The notes beneath the pieces are model-generated. The model did not search any database, was not told the DNA's origin, and saw only the letters and a program-made list of their open reading frames with translations. Source: CAZEHS01 sp964424355 (lineage in GTDB: Bacteria > Bacillota > Clostridia > Peptostreptococcales > Acidaminobacteraceae). From it: DNA of 64,000 bases. Below, piece by piece: positions 39,992-50,200 of the stretch (its first letter is position 1; each line of letters begins with the position of its first letter). The translations under genes were made by a program, and so were the position numbers. Location: NCBI GenBank assembly GCA_964424355.1, contig CAYRIO010000017.1:7807-71806 (forward strand). The letters run 5' to 3'.

Positions 39992-40016
39992 GAAAAAAGC
40001 AGGGTTGCCCCTGCTT
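39992..40016 (-). terminator. Terminator of the purine operon
   Basis: Minus strand AAGCAGGG (40016-40009) pairs with CCCTGCTT (40004-39997), then TTTTTTC. Overlaps the purD stop codon. Confidence 0.85.
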
Positions 40017-41266
40017 CAAAATTTTGCGATATCCGTTCTATAATGAGCACCGCTGAATGTCACCATTTGCGCATTCTTCAGGCAAACAGTGCGGGCAGCT
40101 TCGTAGCTCTCTGCTTTTCCGGTAAGGTTCAGGACCCTGCCCCCCGCCGTGACGATCTGACCATTCTTCAGAGCGGTTCCGGCGTGGAACACCAGCCCCT
40201 CTGTCACCTTTTCAAATCCGGTGATGGGAAGATCCTTCACCGTGGTTTCGGGATAACCCGGTGAGGCCATGACCACAGTGACGGCTTTCTCGGAGGACCA
40301 TTCCAGCTCAATTTCTCCCAGACGCCTGTCGCAAACCGCTTCCAGGACATCCGCCAGATCGCTTTTGAGGCGCACCAGGATCGATTGGGTTTCCGGATCG
40401 CCGAAGCGGACATTGAATTCCAGAACCTTGATGCCTTGGGGCGTCATCATGACACCGATGAAAACCAGTCCCCTGTAATCGTATCCTTCCGATCGAACCC
40501 CCTGCATAAAGGGCTTCAGAACGGTTTCGCACACCACCGCCGCAGCGGCTTGCGTGTAATCCGGATTGGGGGAGCAGGTGCCCATGCCGCCGGTGTTGAG
40601 CCCCCGGTCTGCATCCAGGGCCCGCTTGTAATCCCGGGCGCTCTCCAGGGGGACAATGGATTCTCCATCCACCAGGCACAGCACCGAGGCTTCGATCCCC
40701 GTGAGGAACTCTTCGATGACCACGGTCTTTCCGGCATCGCCGAACTTTTCTTCCAGCATCATTTCCCGCAGTGCCAGCTCGGCTTCCTGCAGGTTCTCTG
40801 CAATGACAACCCCTTTGCCCGCCGCAAGGCCATCCGCCTTGATGACCACGGGAAAGCCATAATCGCTCAGGTGGGCCGTGGCCTTCCCCAGGTCATCATA
40901 CTCGCCGTAAGCCGCCGTGGGGATTCCGTATTTCACCATGAATTCCTTGGAGGCTTTCTTGCTGCCTTCCAGGGCTGCCGCAGCCTGATCCGGCCCGAAT
41001 ATCTTCAGGCCGGCTTCCCGGAAGAGGTTGACGATGCCTGCCACCAGGGGCATTTCCGGCCCCACCACGGTGAGGTCGATGGCCTGAGCCAGGGCAAAAT
41101 CTTTCAGGGCCTCCAGCTGGTCCACGCCGATGGGAACGCATTCCGCAACCTGTGCAATGCCAGGGTTCCCCGGCGCCGCGTAGATCTTTTGAACCCGGGG
41201 GCTCTGTGCCAGCTTCCATGCCAGGGCATGCTCCCGGCCGCCGCTGCCGATCACCAATATTTTCAA
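40016..41266 (-). CDS. purD: Phosphoribosylamine-glycine ligase PurD
   Basis: 416 aa from a TTG start at 41266 (MKILVIGSGGREHALAWK), because GGAGG is spaced seven bases from it; the GTG three codons earlier abuts that site. N-domain SGGREHALA, ATP-grasp domain with VIKADGLAAGKGV and GVEASVLCL-like GIEASVLCLV, and LEFNVRFGDPE. Makes glycinamide ribonucleotide, step two of purine synthesis. Last gene of the pur operon. Confidence 0.96.
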   Translation of the reverse strand: MKILVIGSGGREHALAWKLAQSPRVQKIYAAPGNPGIAQVAECVPIGVDQLEALKDFALAQAIDLTVVGPEMPLVAGIVNLFREAGLKIFGPDQAAAALEGSKKASKEFMVKYGIPTAAYGEYDDLGKATAHLSDYGFPVVIKADGLAAGKGVVIAENLQEAELALREMMLEEKFGDAGKTVVIEEFLTGIEASVLCLVDGESIVPLESARDYKRALDADRGLNTGGMGTCSPNPDYTQAAAAVVCETVLKPFMQGVRSEGYDYRGLVFIGVMMTPQGIKVLEFNVRFGDPETQSILVRLKSDLADVLEAVCDRRLGEIELEWSSEKAVTVVMASPGYPETTVKDLPITGFEKVTEGLVFHAGTALKNGQIVTAGGRVLNLTGKAESYEAARTVCLKNAQMVTFSGAHYRTDIAKF

Positions 41267-41280
41267 ACGGTTCACCTCCG

Positions 41281-42819
41281 TTAATGATTAAAATGCCGTG
41301 TTCCTGTGAACACCATGACAAGGCCGTGCTTGTTGGCCGCCGCAATGACCTCTGGATCCTTCATGGCGCCGCCGGGCTGGATGATGGCTGAGATGCCGGC
41401 CCGGGCCGCCGCTTCGATGGAATCTGCAAAGGGGAAGAAGGCATCGGAAGCCAGCACGGAGCCCTTGGCTTTCTCTCCCGCCTGACCCACGGCGATTTCC
41501 AGGGCGCCGATCCGGTTCACCTGCCCCGGCCCGATGCCAGTGGTGGTGCCGTCCTTTGCCAGAAGGATGGCGTTGGATTTCACGTGCTTGCAGACGTTCC
41601 AGGCGAAGATCAGGGCCTTCATCTGCTCCTCCGTAGGCGCTTTCTCCGTTACGGTCTCCAGCTTTTCGTAGGTGGCCCGGTTGATGTCCTGAACCAGAAG
41701 GCCCCCGGTAACCCGTTTGAAGCCAAAGGGCTCATCGGTGGGGCCAAAGGCCGCTGCCCCCAGACGGATGAGCCGGATATTCTTCTTCTTTTGAAGCAGT
41801 TCCAGGGCATCGGCTTCAAAGCCCGGAGCCAGGATGATTTCCAGGAAGGTTTTCTCCAGCTCCTGAGCCGTTGCCAGATCCACAGGCCTGTTCAGGGCCA
41901 CGATGCCGCCGTAAATGGACACGGGATCCGCGGCGTAGGCCTTCTGATAGGCTTCCAGAATGGTAGCTCCCACGGCCACGCCGCAGGGGTTCGCATGCTT
42001 CACAGCCACCACGGCGGGTTCTGCGAACTCCCGGACAATCATCAGGGCCGCATCGCCGTCTGCAATGTTATTGTATGAAAGTTCTTTCCCGTGAAGCTGT
42101 TCGCCTGATGCGATGCTGCCGGTCACCGGCAGGGGCTGCCGGTAGAAGGCCGCCTGTTGATGGGGATTTTCCCCGTAGCGGAGATCCTGAACCTTTTCAA
42201 AGGTCAGGGTCAGTTTATCGGCCCAGGGGCTGATATTTCCGGCCTTCATCAAATACTGGGCAATCAGGGCATCGTAGGCCGCAGTATGTTGGAACACCTT
42301 GACCGCCAACCCGTACCGCAACGTGTAATCGGAGGCACCGGGAGTTTTGAGGGCCCCCAGCACGGCTGGATAATCCGCCGGATCCACCAGCACGTAGACA
42401 TCGGCATGGTTCTTGGCCGCGCTTCTGAGCATGGAGGGGCCGCCGATATCGATCTGCTCGATGGCTTCCGGCAGGGTGACATCCGGGTTCATGACCGTGG
42501 CCTTGAAGGGGTAGAGGTTGATGACCACCAGGTCGATGGGTTGGATTCCCAGCTCGGCGATCTGCGCCATATGCTCCGGCAGATCCCGGCGGGCCAGAAG
42601 GCCCCCATGAATGGCGGGATGTAGGGTCTTCACCCGCCCGTCCAGACACTCCGGGAATCCCGTGATATCGGAAACCGCCGTCACCGGCACCCCGGCTTTA
42701 TTCAAAAGATCTGCGGTGCCTCCGGTGGAAAGGATCTCAAATCCCAGGGCGATGAGGTCCTGGGCGAATTCGAGAATCCCGGTCTTATCAGAAACACTGA
42801 TCAGTGCACGCTTTTTCAT
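41281..42819 (-). CDS. purH: Bifunctional AICAR transformylase/IMP cyclohydrolase PurH
   Basis: 512 aa from the ATG at 42819 (MKKRALISVSDKTG). N-terminal MGS-like cyclohydrolase domain (ALISVSDKTGILEFAQ, LSTGGTA), C-terminal transformylase with KHANPCGVA and LRYGENPHQQAAFYR. Catalyses the last two steps to IMP. Lies 23 bp after purN. Confidence 0.97.
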   Translation of the reverse strand: MKKRALISVSDKTGILEFAQDLIALGFEILSTGGTADLLNKAGVPVTAVSDITGFPECLDGRVKTLHPAIHGGLLARRDLPEHMAQIAELGIQPIDLVVINLYPFKATVMNPDVTLPEAIEQIDIGGPSMLRSAAKNHADVYVLVDPADYPAVLGALKTPGASDYTLRYGLAVKVFQHTAAYDALIAQYLMKAGNISPWADKLTLTFEKVQDLRYGENPHQQAAFYRQPLPVTGSIASGEQLHGKELSYNNIADGDAALMIVREFAEPAVVAVKHANPCGVAVGATILEAYQKAYAADPVSIYGGIVALNRPVDLATAQELEKTFLEIILAPGFEADALELLQKKKNIRLIRLGAAAFGPTDEPFGFKRVTGGLLVQDINRATYEKLETVTEKAPTEEQMKALIFAWNVCKHVKSNAILLAKDGTTTGIGPGQVNRIGALEIAVGQAGEKAKGSVLASDAFFPFADSIEAAARAGISAIIQPGGAMKDPEVIAAANKHGLVMVFTGTRHFNH

Positions 42820-42842
42820 AACGATCCCCTTTGCGTTCAAAA

Positions 42843-43472
42843 TTATCCTTTTCGGATGAATGGCTTCCCGTTATTCCAGTGGATGCGCCCTGCCGCCGCA
42901 GCTTCCACCGCTTCCAGCAGGAGGCTGTGCTCCACGGCCAGCACCCGCTGCTGCAGGGTCTGGGCCGTATCCTCCGACAGAACCGGAACGGCTGACTGAC
43001 TGAGGATGGGGCCCGTATCGGCCCCTTCATCGACAAAATGCACCGTGGCACCGCTGAGCTTGACCCCCCGTTCCAAGGCCGCTTCGTGGACCTTCAGCCC
43101 ATGGTAGCCCATGCCGCAGAAGGCGGGGATCAGGGAGGGGTGGATATTGAGGATGCGGCGGGCATACCGCTGGGTCACCGCCGGAGGCAGGATATCCAGA
43201 TACCCGGCCAGGACCACCCACTCGATATCCCGGGACAGCAGGGCCTCCAGCAGGGCTTCCCCCCGCTGGTCCGCTTCCGGATAATTTCCCCGACCGATGT
43301 ACAGGGCTTCAACCCCGGCACTGCGGGCCCGCTCCAGGCCGTAAGCCTCCCGGCGGTTGGCGATCACCAGAGTGATGGCCCCCGGGCCGTCGCCGCCCCG
43401 AAGGCCATCCAAAAGAGCCTGCAGATTGGTGCCGCCCCCAGAAACCAGGACCGCGATCCGGACTATTTCCAT
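42843..43472 (-). CDS. purN: Phosphoribosylglycinamide formyltransferase PurN
   Basis: 209 aa. VLVSGGGTNLQALLD at the N-terminus, catalytic Asn-His in ILNIHPSLIPAF, and HFVDEGADTGPI with the catalytic Asp. Folate-dependent step three of purine synthesis. Its start overlaps purM by 10 bp. Confidence 0.96.
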   Translation of the reverse strand: MEIVRIAVLVSGGGTNLQALLDGLRGGDGPGAITLVIANRREAYGLERARSAGVEALYIGRGNYPEADQRGEALLEALLSRDIEWVVLAGYLDILPPAVTQRYARRILNIHPSLIPAFCGMGYHGLKVHEAALERGVKLSGATVHFVDEGADTGPILSQSAVPVLSEDTAQTLQQRVLAVEHSLLLEAVEAAAAGRIHWNNGKPFIRKG

Positions 43473-44497
43473 AGCTGAACAACTCCGGTTCCGGGAACCA
43501 TTTCTCCCAGTCGGCAGACGGTTTCGCCCAGTTCTGCCGCCGAGGCCAGAAACTCACTCTCAAGGGCCGGATCCACCGCAATGACAAAACCGATGCCCAT
43601 GTTGAAGGTGTTGAACAGATCGTCCTGATCCAGGGCCGCTTCCCGCTCCATCACCTGGAACACCGGGGGCACAGGCCAGCTGCCCAGTTGAATGCGGGCA
43701 TCCAGGTGCTTGCCGTACATCCGGGGGATGTTCTCGTGGAATCCGCCCCCGGTGATGTGGGCCATGCCATGGATCGCCCCGGTTTTTAGCAGCTCCAGCA
43801 CCGGCTTCACATAAATCCGGGTGGGCGCCAGCAGGGTTTCGCCCAGGGTGCCGGGCAGGCCGTCGATGGTATCCGCCACCGTCATGCCCAATTTATCGAA
43901 GAACAGCTTGCGTACCAGGGAAAATCCGTTGGAGTGCACACCGCTGGAGGGCAGGCCATAGAGGATATCTCCCGCCGCCACCTTGCTGCCGTCGATGATC
44001 CGGCTGCGGTCCACCACACCCACCGCAAAACCGGCGATGTCATATTCGCCTTCGGCATAGAATCCCGGCATTTCGGCGGTTTCGCCCCCGATGAGGGAAC
44101 AGCCGGCCTTGATACAGCCCTCGGCTACCCCTTTGACGATATCGGCAGCCACTTCCGCTTCCAGCTTGCCGGTGGCGATGTAATCCAGAAAAAACAGGGG
44201 CGTAGCCCCTTGGCACAGCACATCGTTGACGCACATGGCCACGGCATCTTCCCCGACGGTATCATGGCGGTCCATCAGGAACGCTATTTTGAGTTTGGTT
44301 CCCACCCCATCGGTTCCGGCAACCAGCACCGGTTCTGTGAGATTGGTCATATCCAGCTTGAACAGGGCCCCGAAACTGCCGAGCCCTGTCAATACGCTGG
44401 GGGTGAACGTGCGCTGAACGTGTTTCTTCATCATATCCACTGCCCGGTATCCCTCTTCAATGGATACCCCGGCATCTGCATAGGTCAGTTTGCTCAC
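43463..44497 (-). CDS. purM: Phosphoribosylformylglycinamidine cyclo-ligase PurM
   Basis: 344 aa from a GTG start at 44497 (MSKLTYADAGVSIEEG), preceded by GGAGGGG; the reading to 44587 would run into purF. ATP-binding GTDGVGTKL, DVLCQGATPLFFLDYIATG and GGETAEMPGFY are family signatures. Makes AIR. Confidence 0.96.
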   Translation of the reverse strand: MSKLTYADAGVSIEEGYRAVDMMKKHVQRTFTPSVLTGLGSFGALFKLDMTNLTEPVLVAGTDGVGTKLKIAFLMDRHDTVGEDAVAMCVNDVLCQGATPLFFLDYIATGKLEAEVAADIVKGVAEGCIKAGCSLIGGETAEMPGFYAEGEYDIAGFAVGVVDRSRIIDGSKVAAGDILYGLPSSGVHSNGFSLVRKLFFDKLGMTVADTIDGLPGTLGETLLAPTRIYVKPVLELLKTGAIHGMAHITGGGFHENIPRMYGKHLDARIQLGSWPVPPVFQVMEREAALDQDDLFNTFNMGIGFVIAVDPALESEFLASAAELGETVCRLGEMVPGTGVVQLWK

Positions 44498-44510
44498 TTG
44501 GCCCCTCCGT

Positions 44511-45944
44511 CTATTTTTTTTCAAAAAGAAATTTATCCGCTTCTTCCGGAACGTCCATGGGGTAATCCCCATTGAAGCAGGCAGCACACATATTGATGCC
44601 CCCGGAGCCGATGGACTCCACCAAGCCGTCGATGCTGAGGAAACCCAGACTGTCGGCGTGGATCATCTCCCGGATCTCTTCAATGGTGTTGACAGCCCCC
44701 ACCAAATGCTGACGGCTGGGGGTATCGATGCCGAAATAACAGGAATGCTTGACCGGCGGCGAGGACACCCGGAGATGGACCTCTTTGGCACCGGCTTCTT
44801 TGAGCATATCCACGATCCGGCGGGAGGTGGTGCCCCGAACGATGGAATCGTCGATGAGGACGATGCGCTTGCCCTCCACGTTTTCCTTCAGCACGTTGAG
44901 CTTCAGGCGAACCGCCAGCTCCCGGGATTTCTGGTCCGGTTGGATAAAGGTCCGGCCCATGTATTTATTCTTGATGAGTCCCACCATATACGGGATCCCG
45001 GAGGCTTCGGCGTAGCCGGTCGCTGCCGCCGTGCCGGAATCCGGAACAGCCACCACGAAATCCGCCACTGCGGGATGCTCCTTGGCCAGGATCTTCCCCG
45101 CTTCACGCCGGGCCCGGTACACGCTGCGGCCGTCCATGATGCTGTCCGGGCGAGCGAAATAGACATATTCAAAGGAACAGACCGCCTTCTTCTTGGAGGT
45201 ATCATAATAGAAGGATTGAATACCGCTGTCATCAATGATGACGATTTCACCCTTATCGATATCCCGCATGAATTTGGCCCCTACCACATCCAGGGCGCAG
45301 GTTTCGGAGGCCAGTACATAGCCGTCGTTGAGCATCCCCAGGCACAAGGGGCGCAGACCGTTGGGATCCCGCACGCCGATCAGCTTGCCGTCCCACAGGA
45401 TTGTCAGGGAATAGGATCCCTTGATCTGCTTCACGGTTTCAATCAATGCATCCTTAAAGCCCAGCTTATAGTTCCGGGCGATGAGGTTGGCAATCACCTC
45501 GGTGTCGATGGAGGTTTGGAAAATGGAGCCCTCTTCCTCCAGCTGGTCCCGAAGCTCTCCAGCATTGATGAGGTTGCCGTTGTGTCCCAGGGCGATGCTG
45601 CCGCCTTTGTACTGGACCACCAGGGGCTGGGCATTGTTCACGAAGCTCTCGCCGGTGGTGGAGTAGCGCACATGACCGATGCCGATATCGCCTTCCAACT
45701 GAGCCAGATTCTTATCGTTGAAGACTTCCTGTACCAGGCCCATCTCTTTGTGGTAATGGATCGTGCCGCCATTGGAAACGGCGATTCCAGCGCTTTCCTG
45801 TCCCCGGTGCTGCAGGGCCACCAGGCCGAAGCAGATCATCTGCGGCACGTTATCCCGGCCTGGGGCGTAAATCCCCATGACGCCGCATTCTTCACCCAAT
45901 TTATCCCAAGGCATTTCGTGAGTGTCCATGTCGTGTCCTTTCAT
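44511..45944 (-). CDS. purF: Amidophosphoribosyltransferase PurF
   Basis: Up to 477 aa. Glutamine amidotransferase domain with the catalytic Cys in EECGVMGIYAPG after a propeptide-like leader, as in Bacillus PurF; PRPP-binding loop RIVLIDDSIVRGTTS; C-terminal cysteines MCAACFNGDYP probably bind a [4Fe-4S] cluster. First committed step of purine synthesis. Start ATG at 45944 lies 2 bp after purC; the ATG at 45929 is an alternative with its own AAGGA. Confidence 0.95.
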   Translation of the reverse strand: MKGHDMDTHEMPWDKLGEECGVMGIYAPGRDNVPQMICFGLVALQHRGQESAGIAVSNGGTIHYHKEMGLVQEVFNDKNLAQLEGDIGIGHVRYSTTGESFVNNAQPLVVQYKGGSIALGHNGNLINAGELRDQLEEEGSIFQTSIDTEVIANLIARNYKLGFKDALIETVKQIKGSYSLTILWDGKLIGVRDPNGLRPLCLGMLNDGYVLASETCALDVVGAKFMRDIDKGEIVIIDDSGIQSFYYDTSKKKAVCSFEYVYFARPDSIMDGRSVYRARREAGKILAKEHPAVADFVVAVPDSGTAAATGYAEASGIPYMVGLIKNKYMGRTFIQPDQKSRELAVRLKLNVLKENVEGKRIVLIDDSIVRGTTSRRIVDMLKEAGAKEVHLRVSSPPVKHSCYFGIDTPSRQHLVGAVNTIEEIREMIHADSLGFLSIDGLVESIGSGGINMCAACFNGDYPMDVPEEADKFLFEKK

Positions 45945-45946
45945 CC

Positions 45947-46651
45947 CTATTCTCCCAACCGGTGCAGCACTTCCTGATACACCTCTTCAACCCCGCCCAT
46001 ATCCCGGCGGAAACGGTCTTTATCCAGTTTTTTGTCTGTTTCCAGATCCCAAAGCCGGCAGGTATCCGGGGAAATCTCATCGGCCAGAATCACCTGGCCG
46101 CCAAACACCCCGAATTCCAGCTTGAAATCGATGAGCTTGATGTTCTTCTTCAGGAAATAAGCCCGGAGCAGATCGTTGATTCGGAACGCATATTCCCGAA
46201 CCTGGGCAATCTCTTCACGGGTGGCAAGGGCCATGGCTACGGCGTGGTCGTCATTGATCAGGGGGTCGCCGAAGGCGTCGTTCTTGTAGCTGAACTCCAG
46301 GGTGCTGATGGGAAGAACCGTTCCCTCTGCAATCCCCAGCCGTTTGGACATGGAACCGGCCGCCACGTTTCGGATGATCACTTCCAGGGGCAATATCTTG
46401 ACGGCCTTGACCACCATTTCCCGATCGTTCAGGAGCTCTTCAAAATGGGTGGGAACGCCGTTCTCCTCCAGCATCTTAAAGAGGAGGGCCGACATCCGGT
46501 TGTTCACAACCCCTTTACCCACGATGGTGCCTTTTTTCTCACCGTTGAAAGCTGTGGCATCGTCCTTATATTCCACAACATAACGCTTGGGGTCCTCTGT
46601 CCGGTAAACCTTCTTAGCCTTGCCTTCATACAGCATATCAAGCTTTTCCAT
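45947..46651 (-). CDS. purC: SAICAR synthetase PurC
   Basis: 234 aa. N-terminal LYEGKAKKVYRTED, VVKAVKILPLEVIIRNVAAGSM and IKLIDFKLEFG are diagnostic. ATP-dependent ligation of aspartate to CAIR. Lies 12 bp after purE. Confidence 0.97.
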   Translation of the reverse strand: MEKLDMLYEGKAKKVYRTEDPKRYVVEYKDDATAFNGEKKGTIVGKGVVNNRMSALLFKMLEENGVPTHFEELLNDREMVVKAVKILPLEVIIRNVAAGSMSKRLGIAEGTVLPISTLEFSYKNDAFGDPLINDDHAVAMALATREEIAQVREYAFRINDLLRAYFLKKNIKLIDFKLEFGVFGGQVILADEISPDTCRLWDLETDKKLDKDRFRRDMGGVEEVYQEVLHRLGE

Positions 46652-46663
46652 GGGCGTCCTCCA

Positions 46664-47155
46664 TCATTGGTTGAGTTTTTCCTGCAACGCCCGGTCCTTC
46701 TCGCGGACCTCCCGGGCCATCTGTTCTTTATAGGCTTTCATTTTTTCCCGAAGCTCCGGATATTTCCCCCCCATGATCTGGGCAGCCAGCAGGGCGGCAT
46801 TCTCGGCACCGTTCACAGCCACCGTGGCCACGGGGATCCCCTTAGGCATCTGTACCATGGCCAGGAGGGCATCCATCCCGTCAAAGGTGCTGCTATAAAC
46901 AGGAAGGCCGATGACCGGAAGCGGCGTGACCGCAGCCAGGACCCCAGGCAGATGGGCTGCCTTCCCTGCGGCGGCGATGATGACATCAAAGCCTTCCGCT
47001 TCCGCGTTCTTCGAAAACTCCAGGGCATCATCCGGGGTCCGATGCGCCGACATTACCCGTGCTACATACGGGATTTCAAAACTCTTCAGGATTTCAAGGC
47101 CCTTGGATACCACATCAAAATCGGAATCACTTCCCATAACTACGGCAACTTTCAC
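46664..47155 (-). CDS. purE: N5-carboxyaminoimidazole ribonucleotide mutase PurE
   Basis: 163 aa from a GTG start at 47155 (MKVAVVMGSDSDFD), with GGAG eight bases upstream; the reading to 47230 covers the promoter leader. VMGSDSD, SAHRTPD and AAGKAAHLPGVLAA are the active-site blocks. No purK is present in the operon, so either purK lies elsewhere or the enzyme is of a class that uses CO2 directly. First gene after the pur promoter. Confidence 0.95.
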   Translation of the reverse strand: MKVAVVMGSDSDFDVVSKGLEILKSFEIPYVARVMSAHRTPDDALEFSKNAEAEGFDVIIAAAGKAAHLPGVLAAVTPLPVIGLPVYSSTFDGMDALLAMVQMPKGIPVATVAVNGAENAALLAAQIMGGKYPELREKMKAYKEQMAREVREKDRALQEKLNQ

Positions 47156-47241
47156 GGAAACGGCTCCTTTCAAAAGCAGAATTTTATTCTTCACTACCTT
47201 CATCTTACCAGAGCAAAATTTCACCCGCAAGTTAAATTCGT

Positions 47242-47289
47242 ATTATAAATAAGATTTTCCTTTTTAATGTTCGTAATATAACGAACATT
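47242..47289 (-). promoter_or_regulatory. purE operon promoter and palindromic operator
   Basis: A TATAAT -10 at 47247-47242 (minus strand). A 24-bp near-palindrome spans 47266-47289 with arms AATGTTCGT and ACGAACATT around TAATAT; it overlaps the expected -35. The ACGAACATT arm matches the first PurBox of the Bacillus pur operon. A further CGAAT half-site lies at 47240-47236. Confidence 0.55.
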
Positions 47290-47297
47290 CACATCCT

Positions 47298-50200
47298 TTA
47301 TTTGAAGTAATTCACGCCAACGCGGAATATTCCCATGTCCATAGGTCCCGGCACATTCTTGTATAGCCCTTCCCGATACCGCTCCGTGTGCCCCATTTTG
47401 CCAAACACCCGGCCATCCGGGCTGAAAAGACCTTCAATGGCTTCAGAGGAACCGTTGAGATTCCATTGGCCTTCTCCTGAGGGATTGCCGGCGATATCCA
47501 CGTACTGGGTTGCCACCTGCCCCTGGGCGATCATGCTTTCCAGGAATGCCGGGGTGCTGACGAAGCGCCCTTCCCCATGGGAAAGCGGCACCAGCCAGGT
47601 GCTGTCCACTTCTGTTTCCTGCATCCAGGGGGAGAGATTGCTTGCTACGCGGATCCGGGCCAATGTGGACACATGGCGACCGATCCGGTTATAGGTCAGG
47701 GTTGGGAATTCCGGCTCCAGGTCAAGGATTCGGCCGTGGCTGATGAGCCCCAGCTTGATGAGCGCCTGGAAGCCATTGCAGATACCGATCATCAAGCCAT
47801 CCCGCTGCGTCAGCAGTTCGGTGACGGCATCCTGGATCCGGGGATTCCGGAAGACCGCCGCAATGAATTTCCCCGAACCGTCCGGCTCATCCCCGGCGCT
47901 GAAGCCCCCGGGAAGCGCGATGATTTGAGAAGACCGGATGGCCTTTTCCAGGGTGGCGATGGATTCTTCAATCGCCTGGGGATTCATGTTTCTGAATACA
48001 TGCACCGAGGCATTGGCCCCGGCCTCTGTAAAGGCTCGGGCAGTATCATCCTCGCAGTTGGTCCCCGGAAAGACCGGAATGACCACGGAGGGCTTGCAGG
48101 CTTCCCCCTGACGGGTCAGGGTGGAGCCTTGGGTATATGCGAACCGTCTCACGGGTCCGATGTCCGGTCCCGTGGTGGGAAAAATGACTGACAACGGTTT
48201 TTCCCACGCTACCTGAGCTTCATGAACGGTCACTTCCCCGTTTCCAAAACGGATGACCCCTTCTTCCGTGGTCTTGCCCAGGACGGTTGCCGGTAGGCCT
48301 GCCAGATCAGCGGCATGCACCTGACCCTGCCATTCGATGAGCAGGGAGCCATAAGCCGGTTCAAACAGGGACGCCGGAGAAAGCTTCGCATCCAGAACGG
48401 CACCGATCCGGTTTCCAAAGGCATTCTTGCTGATCAGCGCCGCTACACCGCCGATATCCACGGCACTGACCGATTGCAGCCGGCCATCCGCCTGCCACTG
48501 GCTGATTTTTTCAGCGAAGAGATGGAACATGTCAAAATCAGGCATTTCATCGGCATCCCTTGGCAGTCTCAGCAGAACCAGATCATTGCCCGGCCCCTTG
48601 AATTCCGGACTGATAACCTGGCGGTCATCTACCGGTGTCACCGCGAAGGCCACCAGCGTCGGCGGCACATTCAGATCCTTGAAGGTGCCGGACATGCTGT
48701 CCTTGCCCCCGATTGCCGCTGTATTGAGCGCTTTCTGGACGGTAAGAGCCCCCAAAAGCGCGCTGACGGGCTTGCCCCATTTTTCCGGTGCCTCCCCGAG
48801 TTTTTCAAAATATTCCTGCAGGGTATAGCGTATTCTGCGAAGGTCGCCTCCCAATGCCACGGTCTTGGCAGCCGCAAGAACCAGGGCATACACGCTGCCA
48901 TGGAACGGACTCCACTGCGCCAGCTCCGGATCGTATCCGTGGGTCATGATCGTGGCGGTATGGGTACTGTGGGCTCCTACCGGAATCCGGGCTGCCATCC
49001 CCTCCACGGGGGTCATCTGATATTTTCCGCCCAGGGGCATCAGAACCGATCCTGAGCCGATGGTGCTGTCGAAACGCTCCACCATCCCCTTCTGAGAGGC
49101 CACATTCAGCCTTGAAAGGGTGTTGAGCCATTCTGTTTTCCAATTGCCGTCAAACTCCTGGTGAAATTTGAAGGGAGATTTTTCAATCACCGGGGCCGTT
49201 ACATGGGCGTTGCTCATCTGCGGCACCCCGCTGGTGTTCAGGAACTCCCGGGACAAATCCAGCACAGTCTTGCCGCGCCACACCATCCGCAGTCTACCGC
49301 TGTCGGTCACCCGGGCCACGACGGCGGCTTCCAGGTTTTCCGCCGAAACGCCGTTCATAAAAATAGTCAGGTTCTCCGGCGCAATGACCACCGCCATCCG
49401 TTCCTGCGATTCGGAAATGGCCAGCTCCGTGCCATCGAGACCATCGTATTTGAGGGGGACCGCATCCAGCTCGATATCGATGCTGTCGGCCAGTTCTCCA
49501 ATAGCAACCGATACCCCACCGGCGCCGAAATCGTTGGACCGTTTGATGATCCCGCTGACAACCGGGTTCCTGAACAGACGCTGCAGCTTCCGCTCCGTGG
49601 GGGCGTTGCCCTTTTGGACCTGAGCGCCGCAGCTGGCCAGGGATTCCTCATCGTGCTCCACAGAGGAACCCGTCGCTCCGCCGCACCCGTCCCGGCCCGT
49701 ACGGCCGCCCACGAGGACAATCAAATCGTCCTTTTCAGGCTGGAGCCGCATCACCTGGTTCTTCGGGGCCGCCCCGATGACGGCGCCGATTTCCATCCGC
49801 TTGGCCAAGAAACCCGGATGGTAGTATTCACGGACCTGACCTGTGGCCAGGCCGATCTGATTGCCGTAGGAGCTATAGCCGTGAGCCGCCCCGGTGGTGA
49901 TGATCCGCTGGGGCAGTTTGCCCGGCAGGGTTTCCTCCACGGAGATCCGGGGATCCGATGCCCCAGTGACCCGCATGGCCTGATAGACAAAGCTCCGCCC
50001 GGAAAGGGGATCCCGGATGGCACCGCCCAGACACGTGGCCGCGCCGCCGAAGGGCTCGATTTCAGTGGGATGGTTGTGGGTTTCGTTCTTGAACATCACC
50101 AGCCAAGTCTGAATTTCGCCGTCCACATCCACAGGTACTTCAATGCTGCAGGCGTTGATTTCTTCAGATACCTCCAGGTCTTCCAGCTGACCGGATTTGC

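Noticed and set aside
44490..45977. 495-codon plus-strand open frame opposite purF
   Set aside because: Antisense shadow; PurF on the other strand has all catalytic motifs and operon context.
47156..47265. Purine riboswitch in the purE leader
   Set aside because: The short AT-rich leader lacks the conserved purine aptamer loops and any terminator hairpin.
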